A DNA stretch of 64,000 nt. Source: Glaciecola sp049650345 (GTDB lineage: Bacteria; Pseudomonadota; Gammaproteobacteria; Enterobacterales; Alteromonadaceae). The stretch covers positions 1 through 64,000 of the forward strand of contig JBARZY010000133.1 of the NCBI GenBank assembly GCA_049650345.1. The letters run 5' to 3'. This document shows positions 1 to 8,272 of the stretch, in pieces; the stretch's first letter is position 1; each line of letters begins with the position of its first letter. The notes beneath the pieces were generated by a model. The model saw nothing but the letters and a program-made list of their open reading frames with translations, was not told where the DNA came from and searched no databases. Position numbers and translations under genes: made by a program.

Positions 1-2
1 AT

Positions 3-689
3 ACTGCACAGCCAAGCCAAACCATAGATAAGGCCCAAGATACTTATCAGCCAGTTATAGTGCGCAGTCTTGGACGGCAATCATATTTGCCTATTTGGCA
101 GCGGATGCAACGTTTTACCGACAGTCGTAACAGTGCCGTAGTAGACGAGATATGGTTGCTAGAACATGACTCTGTGTTCACACAAGGGCAAGCTGGTAAA
201 GAAGAGCACCTATTGGCGCCCGGAGACATACCTGTAGTGCCCGTTGACCGAGGTGGACAAGTGACTTATCACGGTCCAGGTCAACTAATGATGTACATTT
301 TACTGGACATTCGTCGCAGAAAGCTTGGGGTTAGACACCTCGTGAGTGCCCTCGAAGATGCTATTGTGTTAACATTACAACAGTTCAAGATTGATGCGTA
401 TGCAAAAAAAGACGCGCCTGGTGTTTATGTAAACGAGCAAAAAGTCTGCTCGGTTGGCCTGCGTATACGTAAAGGCTGTTCGTTTCATGGCCTCGCCTTT
501 AATATTGATATGGATTTGTCGCCCTTTCAACGTATAAACCCTTGTGGTTATGCGGGGTTAGAAATGACCGACAGTGCCCGGTTAGGCGGCCCAAGTACAG
601 TTGCCGAAGCGAAACAGTTAGTAGTAAAACAATTTTGTGAATTGTTAACAATTCACCCTTTAATTTATAAAGAAGGTTTTGATGAGTAA
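3..689 (+). CDS. lipB: Octanoyl-[acyl-carrier-protein]:protein octanoyltransferase LipB (5' end probably outside window)
   Basis: LipB transfers the octanoyl group from octanoyl-ACP to the lipoyl domains of 2-oxoacid dehydrogenases and the glycine cleavage H protein, the first step of endogenous lipoate synthesis in the cytoplasm. The family motifs are present: RGGQVTYHGPGQ, the central DAPGVYV, and GCSFHGLAFN followed by INPCGYAG with the catalytic cysteine. The reading frame is open to the left edge. A GTG at position 60 could start a 209-residue protein, but it has no ribosome-binding site, and family members carry several residues before the conserved VR-LG segment, so the true start probably lies left of the window. 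It overlaps lipA by 8 bases (682-689), which implies one operon. Confidence 0.95.
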   Translation, partial: TAQPSQTIDKAQDTYQPVIVRSLGRQSYLPIWQRMQRFTDSRNSAVVDEIWLLEHDSVFTQGQAGKEEHLLAPGDIPVVPVDRGGQVTYHGPGQLMMYILLDIRRRKLGVRHLVSALEDAIVLTLQQFKIDAYAKKDAPGVYVNEQKVCSVGLRIRKGCSFHGLAFNIDMDLSPFQRINPCGYAGLEMTDSARLGGPSTVAEAKQLVVKQFCELLTIHPLIYKEGFDE

Positions 690-1644
690 TCCACGTCCCC
701 AAGCCGGTGTTAAACTTCGTGATGAAGATAAAGTAAAGCACATTCCAATTACTATTATGCCGACTGAAAAAGCCGACATGTTGCGTAAACCTGAATGGAT
801 TAAAGTGAAGCTGCCCCGCACTACCGACAAAATAGAGCATATTAAGAAAACGTTGCGCAAAAACAAGCTACACTCAGTGTGCGAAGAAGCAAGTTGCCCT
901 AACTTAGCCGAATGCTTTAACCATGGTACCGCTACATTTATGATTTTGGGTGACATTTGTACTCGTCGTTGCCCTTTCTGTGATGTTGCTCACGGTAAAC
1001 CTTTACCACCAAGTGCTGAAGAGCCAGAAAAGCTCGCCAAAACCATCGCCGAAATGAATTTACGCTATGTAGTGATTACCTCGGTAGATCGCGACGACTT
1101 GCGCGATGGCGGTGCCCAGCATTTTGTTGATTGCATAAATGCGATACGAGAGCATAGTCCTAGTACCACTATTGAAGTACTAGTACCTGACTTCAGAGGC
1201 AGAATGGACCGAGCGTTAGAAATATTCAAACAAGGCGTGCCTGATGTATTCAACCACAACCTTGAAACTATTCCTCGTTTATACCGTGAATGCCGACCTG
1301 GCGCTAACTATCAATGGTCGTTGACCTTGCTCAAAAAGTTCAAAGAACAACACCCCGATATTCCCACAAAATCAGGTTTAATGATGGGCATGGGTGAAGA
1401 AAATGACGAGATGCAAGTAGTGCTAGATGACTTACGTGCGCACAACGTTGATATGTTAACACTTGGACAATATTTACAACCCAGTCGCCATCACTTTCCA
1501 GTTAAGCGCTATGTGCCACCTGCTGAATTTGATGCCTTAGGTGATTATGCAAAAGAAATTGGCTTTAGCCATGCCGCTTGTGGACCAATGGTACGTTCAA
1601 GTTACCATGCTGATAAACAAGCCGCAGGTGAAGAAGTTAAATAG
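682..1644 (+). CDS. lipA: Lipoyl synthase LipA (radical SAM)
   Basis: LipA inserts two sulfur atoms into protein-bound octanoyl groups, completing the lipoyl cofactor that LipB begins. The auxiliary iron-sulfur cluster motif CEEASCPNLAEC and the radical SAM motif CTRRCPFC are both intact. The C-terminal RSSYHAD provides the conserved serine ligand of the auxiliary cluster. At about 320 residues it is full length. I chose ATG 682 rather than the TTG directly before it because a strong ribosome-binding site (AAAGAAGG, 669-676) lies at the right distance. Its beginning overlaps the end of lipB, so the two are probably translationally coupled. Confidence 0.97.
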   Translation: MSNPRPQAGVKLRDEDKVKHIPITIMPTEKADMLRKPEWIKVKLPRTTDKIEHIKKTLRKNKLHSVCEEASCPNLAECFNHGTATFMILGDICTRRCPFCDVAHGKPLPPSAEEPEKLAKTIAEMNLRYVVITSVDRDDLRDGGAQHFVDCINAIREHSPSTTIEVLVPDFRGRMDRALEIFKQGVPDVFNHNLETIPRLYRECRPGANYQWSLTLLKKFKEQHPDIPTKSGLMMGMGEENDEMQVVLDDLRAHNVDMLTLGQYLQPSRHHFPVKRYVPPAEFDALGDYAKEIGFSHAACGPMVRSSYHADKQAAGEEVK

Positions 1645-1663
1645 CCTTAGTCGCACACGTAAT

Positions 1664-3568
1664 CTACGTTAACACCGGTCTATATAAAAGGGCCGGTTTG
1701 TGCAGCAAGTACCCTTGTGCATAATCTATCCCCAGTTGTTTCAATTCACTGAGCTCTTCTTCTGTTTCTACAAACTCCGCTACGGTGTTAATGTGTAGTT
1801 CTTTGGCTAACAATACAATAGATCTTACTATTGCCATCTGCTGTTTGTGCTTGTCTATATCTTTAATAAAAGTGCCATCAATTTTAATTGTGTTAACCGA
1901 CAGTTTTGAAATATAAGCATACGATGCCATACCTGTACCAAAGTCATCCAATGAGATTTTACAATGATGCTGCGTTAAACAATTAATGATTTGCAGTGCC
2001 GTCGTAAAGTTTTTGATAATCTCTGTTTCTGTTATTTCGAAAATAAAACGATGACTAGGTACATGCTGTGGAGATAACACTTGGTCTAAAAACGATACAA
2101 ACGTGGCATCTGACATCGTTTTACCCGACAAGTTAATTGAATAATTTGCGTTATCTTCAGGGGTATTCAACACGTATTCAATAACGCTTTTCACCACGTA
2201 ACGGTCAACGTTGCCAATTAAATGAAATCTTTCGGCCGTTTCTAAAAACAAATAAGGGCTATCAAATTGCTCAGGGCTTGATTCAATACGCAACAGCACC
2301 TCATAATAAGGAGCAGTTTTAACGTTATCAATTGGCGTAATAGCCTGCCTAAATAATACCGCTTTGCGATTATCAATAATGCTTGGGATGGTATGCACCA
2401 TACGCAAACACTTTTGCAAGAACATAGATTCATGATCTTCTTTATCATAATGAATCAATTGCTTGTTGCCTCGGGTTTTGGCCATCTGCAAACCTACAAA
2501 CAAATTGCTCAGCACACTTTCTGGCGTGTTATCGTTAGTGCCTTCAATCCAATAGCTTGAAGATGAACTAGATAGGCTCAGCTTAATATCAGCGTGTACA
2601 AACACGTATTGACAAATATTGTGATTAATTTGTTTGATTAATTCTTTTGCGGCGTCTTCTTTGTCAAATATTATTAGGCCTAAAATATCCCCGCTAATTC
2701 GACACACTAAATCATGTTTACCAATTGTTTGACACGCTTGAAGCGAAATATTTTTAAGGTAGTTGTCACCGCCCTTATTTCCGCAAGTCTCGTTAACTAT
2801 TTTAAACTCATCAATATCGATTATCGCTACAAGTGCAGACTCACCTCTGTCAATAACCTCTTTCAGAGACTCCATGAACAAGTTACGGTTTCCACATTCA
2901 GTAACTTTATCGCTTAAATCCGAACGTAATAAGCGGCCCGTGAGCCTCACTAATAAAATGCACAGTATACCTTGACCGCTAATAAATCCAAAGGCCAAGC
3001 TAACCTTCAGTCCTTCAAATTGTTGGTTGAGCCGTTGCCGTTTAACGGCCACCTCAGCATTCACTAAGGTGCGTAATTGTGTAAGCAACTTATCAGGTTC
3101 GCGGTCAATTCCTCTCACTCTTATGTCTGCGGTGCGACTATCAAAGCCTGACTCACGTAAAATTGTTAAAGCCTGTTGATAATCGAGTAATATTCTACGA
3201 TGTACCAATAAAAATTCATTGATTAACAAATGTACGTTTTCGCCTTCGTTGACGTGTTCAGATAGCTCGTCGGCAAGAGTTTGTGTGACTAAAAATTGTT
3301 CGGTAAATGACTCATAATAGCGGTCATACAATTCGGGAGTGTTACCGCGTAGTAATATATTTTTCCATTCTTGTACCTGAAGCTTGAACGAATACTGAAT
3401 AGTGGGTACCGATTTTTCAATTTCATGTAGTTCACTGAGTCTAGCATGGTATTTGTTTTGTGTATTTTCGAAGGTATACAACGCAACAAGCGCCAACGTA
3501 ATTATCGCTAGAGAGGTAATAAATATTGAACCATAATATTTCGCTTTTCTGCGATTTACATATCTCAT
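1664..3568 (-). CDS. Membrane c-di-GMP phosphodiesterase candidate with degenerate GGDEF and intact EAL
   Basis: This 634-residue inner-membrane protein has a transmembrane helix at about residues 14-33, a helical periplasmic region to about 190, and a second helix at about 190-210. A GGDEF-type domain (about 220-380) and an EAL domain (about 400-630) follow. The GGDEF signature is replaced by SGDIL (292-296), so diguanylate cyclase activity is unlikely. The EAL domain keeps its metal and catalytic residues: EVLLR (E423), N479, EITETE (E511), DDFGTG (541-546), IKID (K562), E598 and QGY (618). I infer a c-di-GMP phosphodiesterase controlled by a periplasmic signal, with the dead GGDEF perhaps a GTP-binding regulatory module. 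It is convergent with lipA (19-base gap) and divergent from the binding-protein gene at 3770. Confidence 0.85.
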   Translation of the reverse strand: MRYVNRRKAKYYGSIFITSLAIITLALVALYTFENTQNKYHARLSELHEIEKSVPTIQYSFKLQVQEWKNILLRGNTPELYDRYYESFTEQFLVTQTLADELSEHVNEGENVHLLINEFLLVHRRILLDYQQALTILRESGFDSRTADIRVRGIDREPDKLLTQLRTLVNAEVAVKRQRLNQQFEGLKVSLAFGFISGQGILCILLVRLTGRLLRSDLSDKVTECGNRNLFMESLKEVIDRGESALVAIIDIDEFKIVNETCGNKGGDNYLKNISLQACQTIGKHDLVCRISGDILGLIIFDKEDAAKELIKQINHNICQYVFVHADIKLSLSSSSSSYWIEGTNDNTPESVLSNLFVGLQMAKTRGNKQLIHYDKEDHESMFLQKCLRMVHTIPSIIDNRKAVLFRQAITPIDNVKTAPYYEVLLRIESSPEQFDSPYLFLETAERFHLIGNVDRYVVKSVIEYVLNTPEDNANYSINLSGKTMSDATFVSFLDQVLSPQHVPSHRFIFEITETEIIKNFTTALQIINCLTQHHCKISLDDFGTGMASYAYISKLSVNTIKIDGTFIKDIDKHKQQMAIVRSIVLLAKELHINTVAEFVETEEELSELKQLGIDYAQGYLLHKPALLYRPVLT

Positions 3569-3769
3569 AGACTCATCATAGCAATATATAGGCGATTAAT
3601 GATGTGTTATCGGCAACAATCGTTAACTATGTAGATTAAATTTTATCGTCTTTGCGTTAAGTAAAGCTCTGTGAAGCCGACAACCTAATTAAATCTGTAA
3701 AACCCAAGAAATACCGGCATACCGCTGCGTAAGATTACGTCAACACTACCACTTAAATAATGAGATTTT

Positions 3770-4984
3770 ATGTTTGCAAACCGTTACATACAGTCACAAC
3801 TTTTTAGTTTTTGGGTGATAGTTAATACAACAATGTTGTGTTGCGTAGTACATGCACAAGACGCTTCCTCTATTACCTTAAATTCTCCTATTATAATTGG
3901 TCTTGATGCTGATGTAAGCGCATCAGCAAAAAGCGGCGGGATTGCCATATCACAAGGCGCACAACTGGCCATTGATGAAATAAACCGAAGCGGTGGACTA
4001 TTAGGTACCACATTGAAGTTAGTCGTGAAAGACCATAGAGGAAACCCTGCTCGTGGTATTAATAATATTGAGGAATTTGCCGAGCTACCTAACCTTGCCG
4101 CAGTAGTAGGAGGTGTACATACACCAGTAGCATTGGCTGAACTTTCCACTATCCATGAAAAAAACATCATTTATTTAGGCGCATGGGCCGCAGGCACAGC
4201 CATTGTTGATAATACATTTGTGCCAAACAATGTATTTAGAGTGTCGGTTCGCGACGAAGAAGCAGGACAAACCTTAATTCAGCATGCCAAGCAACAAGGT
4301 TATCACAGTGTGGCTTTAGTATTGGAACGCACCGGTTGGGGTCGCTCTAACTTGCGTTCCATTGGCGATGCTGCAGAAAATCAGGGAATAAGAATTGCGA
4401 GCGTAAACTGGATAAATTGGCGACAAACCGATTTTACTCACGAATTTAACAACATCGTCAACTCTAAGCCCGACGCCATAATAATGGTAACCAACGCCCC
4501 TGAAGGCGCGATAGTCGCGAAGCATATGTTAGCTAAGCAACATCACTATCCAATTATATCGCACTGGGGCATTGCGGGCGGCCAATTTACCAAACTGTTA
4601 GGGCTAGATAATCTACAAGGTCTGCAAGTTTCGGTGCTTCAAACCTTTCATTTCAACAACACTAGCCATGGAAGCAAGCGCGAATACCTACTTAAGGCAT
4701 ACCGAAAACGTTACCAGAACAAAGTAAGTGCCGCCTCAATACCTGCTGTGGTAGGTATTGCTCAAGCGTATGATATTGTGCATATGCTTGCAGTTGCTAT
4801 TAAACAAGCTAATTCCATTAACAGCAATGACACGCGCGCAGCACTGCTAAATATCAACGAATACCACGGGGCGATTAAGCACTATATCAAACCGTTTACC
4901 ATAAATAAGCAAGATGCTTTGTTAGGTAGTGACTACTTTATGACAAGCTTTAATACAGATGGACATTTGGTCCCCATTAACTGA
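3770..4984 (+). CDS. Type I periplasmic binding protein (Peripla_BP_6 family), probable ligand sensor for the downstream kinase
   Basis: A 404-residue exported protein with a signal peptide of about 29 residues ending in VVHA before QDA. The mature part follows the branched-chain amino-acid binding-protein pattern: an IIIGLDAD opening, QGAQLAIDEINRSGGLLG, VVGGVHTPVALA and the two-lobed type I fold. No ABC permease or ATPase gene is nearby. Instead its TGA stop overlaps the ATG of a membrane hybrid histidine kinase by one base (TGATG), so the two are surely co-translated. By analogy with TorT-TorS and LuxP-LuxQ, I infer that it presents a small ligand to the kinase's periplasmic domain rather than feeding a transporter. 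The ligand cannot be predicted. Two cysteines near the end of the signal peptide do not form a convincing lipobox. Confidence 0.85.
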   Translation: MFANRYIQSQLFSFWVIVNTTMLCCVVHAQDASSITLNSPIIIGLDADVSASAKSGGIAISQGAQLAIDEINRSGGLLGTTLKLVVKDHRGNPARGINNIEEFAELPNLAAVVGGVHTPVALAELSTIHEKNIIYLGAWAAGTAIVDNTFVPNNVFRVSVRDEEAGQTLIQHAKQQGYHSVALVLERTGWGRSNLRSIGDAAENQGIRIASVNWINWRQTDFTHEFNNIVNSKPDAIIMVTNAPEGAIVAKHMLAKQHHYPIISHWGIAGGQFTKLLGLDNLQGLQVSVLQTFHFNNTSHGSKREYLLKAYRKRYQNKVSAASIPAVVGIAQAYDIVHMLAVAIKQANSINSNDTRAALLNINEYHGAIKHYIKPFTINKQDALLGSDYFMTSFNTDGHLVPIN

Positions 4985-7893
4985 TGAAAATCCCTACTGA
5001 TCATAATAAGCAAGAGAAACTTACCTTATTTGCGCAAATATCTCGCCAATTAATTCCTCGCCTATTAATCGTGGTCACTATTTTTGTATTTATTATGGCT
5101 GTTGCATTTATACTGACCAGTAGAGGTCAAGTAGAGAAGCAACACAACAACTACCATAATCAATTGGTAAAGAATATAGAAAAAAACACGCATAATTTAG
5201 TAACCATTGTAAAAGGGTTAGCTGAAAACGACCTGCTTGTAAACGGCTTAATTGATTTTCAGATGCGTGACGAATACCTGCCACTATTTTTTCAAAATCT
5301 AAAAATTAGCAACGATACTAACGGTAGCAGAGTACTATTTGATTATGCAGGGGACATAATTTTAAGTGCACAATGGCAAGAAAATAAGATAAATGCCCTT
5401 GCGCCAAATTGGAAACAGCTTGTGTTACAAGAAAGCACTGCCTTGGTATACATAGGTAGTGAAGGTGTGCTTGTGATATCGCCAATTATGTTTTCGGGGC
5501 AAGCAGAGGGTGCCTTGGGTATGTATAGCCCCACTCTTTCGCCGTTTATTGATGCTATTGCCTCTGACATCACATATGTTATTACAGATAGTAATCAATC
5601 AGTTATTTATGACAGTAATCAACCTAACGCAACATCTCAATACCAATACTCGAAAGTTAAAAGCACCGCACCATACCAGCATGAACATATAAGTGCTTGG
5701 CAAGATATGACAATAGTGAGTTTGCAAAGCTATTCATCTATCTATTCTGAGAGCTTATGGTTGCTGCCTTTTTTGATAGTGTCGTTACTTGCGTCGATCA
5801 TTACCAGTATCTTTGGTGCGCGAACTGCAGCAAACCAAGCCTCAAGCACTTTAGCAGCATTGTACAAATCGCTGGAAAATAGCATTACAAATGACGAAAA
5901 AATTACGCCACTTGTAAAACAAAATGAAGCCTATGAATTACAGCAAATACGGCAGCAATTCAATATCCTTGTTAGTCAGGTGTTTGCACTTTCACTGAAT
6001 AATACCAAAGTCACAAACGTCATAAATTCACTGCAAGAGTTGTTACTGGTGGTAGACGAAAACGGTAAAGTATTATTAGAAAATAAAGCCAATCAGCAAT
6101 TTTTTCACAACTTTGATTGCAGTCAGCAAGATGTTATAGCAGAAGCATTGTCTAGATTAAATACCCTTGATGATTTGCGTTTTTTGAGCACAGGTACCAG
6201 TTCAGGTATGTTGCAAACCATTCAGTGGCAAATCGCACCGTTTATTGACGAACAAGGCCTTCAGCATGGTGCAGTGTTAAGCGGAGAAAATATCAGTGCA
6301 ACTATAGCGCTCAAAAAAGATATTAATGTTAGATCGCAAGCGCTAGAGACATCTCCTGCGGCCATCACTATAGCTGACATTTCCGACCCTAAGCAGCCGC
6401 TGGTTTACGTAAATAGTGCATTTTGCAAAATAACTGGCTACAAGAAACATGAAGTATTAGGTCGAAATTGTAATTTTTTGCAAGGCTCGGCTACAGAAAG
6501 TGAATCAAAATCGGTCATGCGTCAAGCCATTACCGGTGGTAAACCATGTTCTACCGTTATTACCAATTACAAAAAAGACGGTACTGCATTTATAAACTCT
6601 TTGTCGTTAAACCCCGTCACAGAAGCTGACGGCAGCATTAAGTACTATGTTGGCGTACAGAAAGATATAACCATTGAAAAACAAAGCGAAGCCTATCTTG
6701 AAAAAGCAAAAACTAAAGCGGAAGACATCGCGAAAGCACAGGCTCGTTTTTTTGCGTCAATTAATCATGAATTGCGCACGCCCATAAACGGAATTAACGG
6801 AATGGTAAAAGCCTTACTCAGTTCTCAGTTAACCGCCACACAACGAAAACAAGCAGAACTTGCCAATCAAAGCGCTAATAATTTATTGTTGCTAGTGAAT
6901 GACGTGCTCGATTTCTCAAAGGCCGAATCAGGCCAATTATCTATGAATATCCAACGCTTTGAGTTAAGCGCTTTTTGCAACGATCTAGCACAGGTATACG
7001 AAGTTCAGTGCAATGAAAAACAAATAGCATTTAGTTGGCAAGGCCTACCAAACACACCCATTTACATTGAATCTGATAAGCTTAGGCTGCAACAGATCAT
7101 TGATAATCTTTTCAGCAATGCGCTTAAGTTCACAGACAAGGGCAATATTAGTGTTACAACAGCAATCAGCGAACATTCTTCTACAGAGACTATAAACACA
7201 CCCAAATTTAAGTTAAGCGTGTCAATTAAAGACACAGGCATTGGCATCCAGGCCAATCAAATTGATACTATTTTCAAAATGTTTGGACAGGTTGAATCAT
7301 CAACCCGAAAAATCACTTCCGGTACTGGGCTTGGTCTAAATATCAGTAAACTACTGGTCAATATTATGGGTGGCAGCATAGACGTAAACAGTGTGTATCA
7401 TGAAGGTAGCGAATTTTCATTTTTTGTTATGGTAGACAAATGTGATCAAGCTACGCCAAGTCAATCTGCACAACGCCGTAAATGTAAACTTCCCCATGGT
7501 GCTCGCCCGCCTGTAGTCCTCATTGTTGAAGATAACGAAATAAACCAACAGGTGGTGATTGCTAATTTGCCTAAAAGCACTAAACTGCTAGCTAACAATG
7601 GCTTGCAAGCTTTAGACATATTAAATAAAGCCAAAGTCAGTTTTGATCTAATTTTAATGGATTGCCAAATGCCCGAATTAGATGGCTGGGATACCACTCG
7701 CTTAATTAGAAGCGGTCATGCCGGTGAGCACTACAAAGACATTCCAATTATCGCGCTAACAGCCTATACCTCAGCAAGTGACCAACAAGCGTGCAGCGAT
7801 GCAGGTATGGATGACTATTTGAGCAAGCCGTTTGAGCCACAGAAATTGATTGAAACAGTGAATAAATGGACTGCGATTCGGCGCAATTATTAA
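4984..7893 (+). CDS. Membrane hybrid histidine kinase with LOV-type PAS domain and receiver
   Basis: A 969-residue sensor kinase. Transmembrane helices at about residues 20-42 and 257-280 flank a periplasmic sensor domain. A weak PAS domain (about 345-440) follows, then a PAS domain (about 450-565) with LOV features: GRNCNFLQG with photoactive-type C496, plus N495, Q500, R513, N528, N538 and Q559. These spacings equal those of the FMN contacts in phototropin LOV2, except that the usual arginine after the cysteine is N497. The kinase core has the H-box NHELRTP (H595), an N-box, DTGIG and GTGLGL, and a receiver domain with phosphoacceptor D893 (LMDCQMPELDGW). There is no HPt domain and no adjacent intact response regulator. 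It is coupled to the periplasmic binding protein upstream. I infer a receptor integrating a ligand and blue light; flavin binding is unproven. Confidence 0.9.
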   Translation: MKIPTDHNKQEKLTLFAQISRQLIPRLLIVVTIFVFIMAVAFILTSRGQVEKQHNNYHNQLVKNIEKNTHNLVTIVKGLAENDLLVNGLIDFQMRDEYLPLFFQNLKISNDTNGSRVLFDYAGDIILSAQWQENKINALAPNWKQLVLQESTALVYIGSEGVLVISPIMFSGQAEGALGMYSPTLSPFIDAIASDITYVITDSNQSVIYDSNQPNATSQYQYSKVKSTAPYQHEHISAWQDMTIVSLQSYSSIYSESLWLLPFLIVSLLASIITSIFGARTAANQASSTLAALYKSLENSITNDEKITPLVKQNEAYELQQIRQQFNILVSQVFALSLNNTKVTNVINSLQELLLVVDENGKVLLENKANQQFFHNFDCSQQDVIAEALSRLNTLDDLRFLSTGTSSGMLQTIQWQIAPFIDEQGLQHGAVLSGENISATIALKKDINVRSQALETSPAAITIADISDPKQPLVYVNSAFCKITGYKKHEVLGRNCNFLQGSATESESKSVMRQAITGGKPCSTVITNYKKDGTAFINSLSLNPVTEADGSIKYYVGVQKDITIEKQSEAYLEKAKTKAEDIAKAQARFFASINHELRTPINGINGMVKALLSSQLTATQRKQAELANQSANNLLLLVNDVLDFSKAESGQLSMNIQRFELSAFCNDLAQVYEVQCNEKQIAFSWQGLPNTPIYIESDKLRLQQIIDNLFSNALKFTDKGNISVTTAISEHSSTETINTPKFKLSVSIKDTGIGIQANQIDTIFKMFGQVESSTRKITSGTGLGLNISKLLVNIMGGSIDVNSVYHEGSEFSFFVMVDKCDQATPSQSAQRRKCKLPHGARPPVVLIVEDNEINQQVVIANLPKSTKLLANNGLQALDILNKAKVSFDLILMDCQMPELDGWDTTRLIRSGHAGEHYKDIPIIALTAYTSASDQQACSDAGMDDYLSKPFEPQKLIETVNKWTAIRRNY

Positions 7894-7910
7894 CAAGCTA
7901 GCGAAATAAA

Positions 7911-7988
7911 TTAACTGAGTGCAAGTTGTCGTTGTATTTGTTCGTGAAAATCTTTAGGTAATGCAGGTTTACTCAAATGCGCATTTAT
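7911..7988 (-). pseudogene. Remnant of a receiver (response-regulator) domain C-terminus
   Basis: Read on the minus strand, this stretch encodes NAHLSKPALPKD followed by FHEQIQRQLALS and a stop. This resembles the end of a CheY-like receiver: the conserved lysine-proline loop (LSKP) followed by the last helix. Upstream in the same frame the similarity disappears after about 24 residues and a stop follows, so no gene of useful length remains. It lies between the end of the hybrid kinase and tRNA-Pro and differs in sequence from that kinase's own receiver. The likely meaning is a deleted response-regulator or hybrid-kinase gene. The match is short and judged by eye. Confidence 0.5.
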
Positions 7989-8086
7989 CATAACGAGCAT
8001 ACTAAGATAGATACATATGCTATGGAACTAGCATTAATTGCTAAGATAACTAGAGAGAATTCACTATAGGGGAAGAAGAAATTAAT

Positions 8087-8163
8087 TGGTCGGTGTGAGA
8101 GGATTTGAACCTCCGACCCCTGACACCCCATGACAGTGCGCTACCAAGCTGCGCCACACACCG
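8087..8163 (-). tRNA. tRNA-Pro (anticodon GGG)
   Basis: The minus strand folds into a 77-nt tRNA with encoded CCA (8087-8089). The acceptor stem CGGTGTG (8163-8157) pairs perfectly with CACACCG. A D-arm GCGC-AGCTTGGTA-GCGC and a T-arm ending in GGTTCAAATCC are present. The anticodon loop is ATGGGGT, placing anticodon GGG at 8129-8127, which reads CCC and CCU. The anticodon stem CTGTC/GTCAG has one T-T mismatch, as I recall also for E. coli ProL (CCGTC/GTCGG), so this looks like a conserved feature rather than decay. Confidence 0.97.
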
Positions 8164-8175
8164 ACCGAGTGACGC

Positions 8176-8204
8176 ATTATATTGATTTGGGAGCGTAAAT
8201 CCAC
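8176..8204 (-). promoter_or_regulatory. Candidate tRNA-Pro promoter
   Basis: On the minus strand a perfect TATAAT (8181-8176) lies about a dozen bases upstream of the mature tRNA 5' end. It is followed by a GCGTC discriminator, a GC-rich type common at stringently controlled stable-RNA promoters. The -35 element, GTGGAT at 17-base spacing (8204-8199), is weak. Expected transcription start is near 8169. Confidence 0.5.
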
Positions 8205-8272
8205 TGCTTTTTGTGCATATGACTAAACTTACCGTATGAATGCTTATTTTTCATGCACATTCGTGTTGTTGC

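Noticed and set aside
3770..3860. Lipobox in the binding protein (cysteines near residues 24-25)
   Set aside because: The residues before them (TTML) do not form a good lipobox and a normal cleavage site follows at VVHA.
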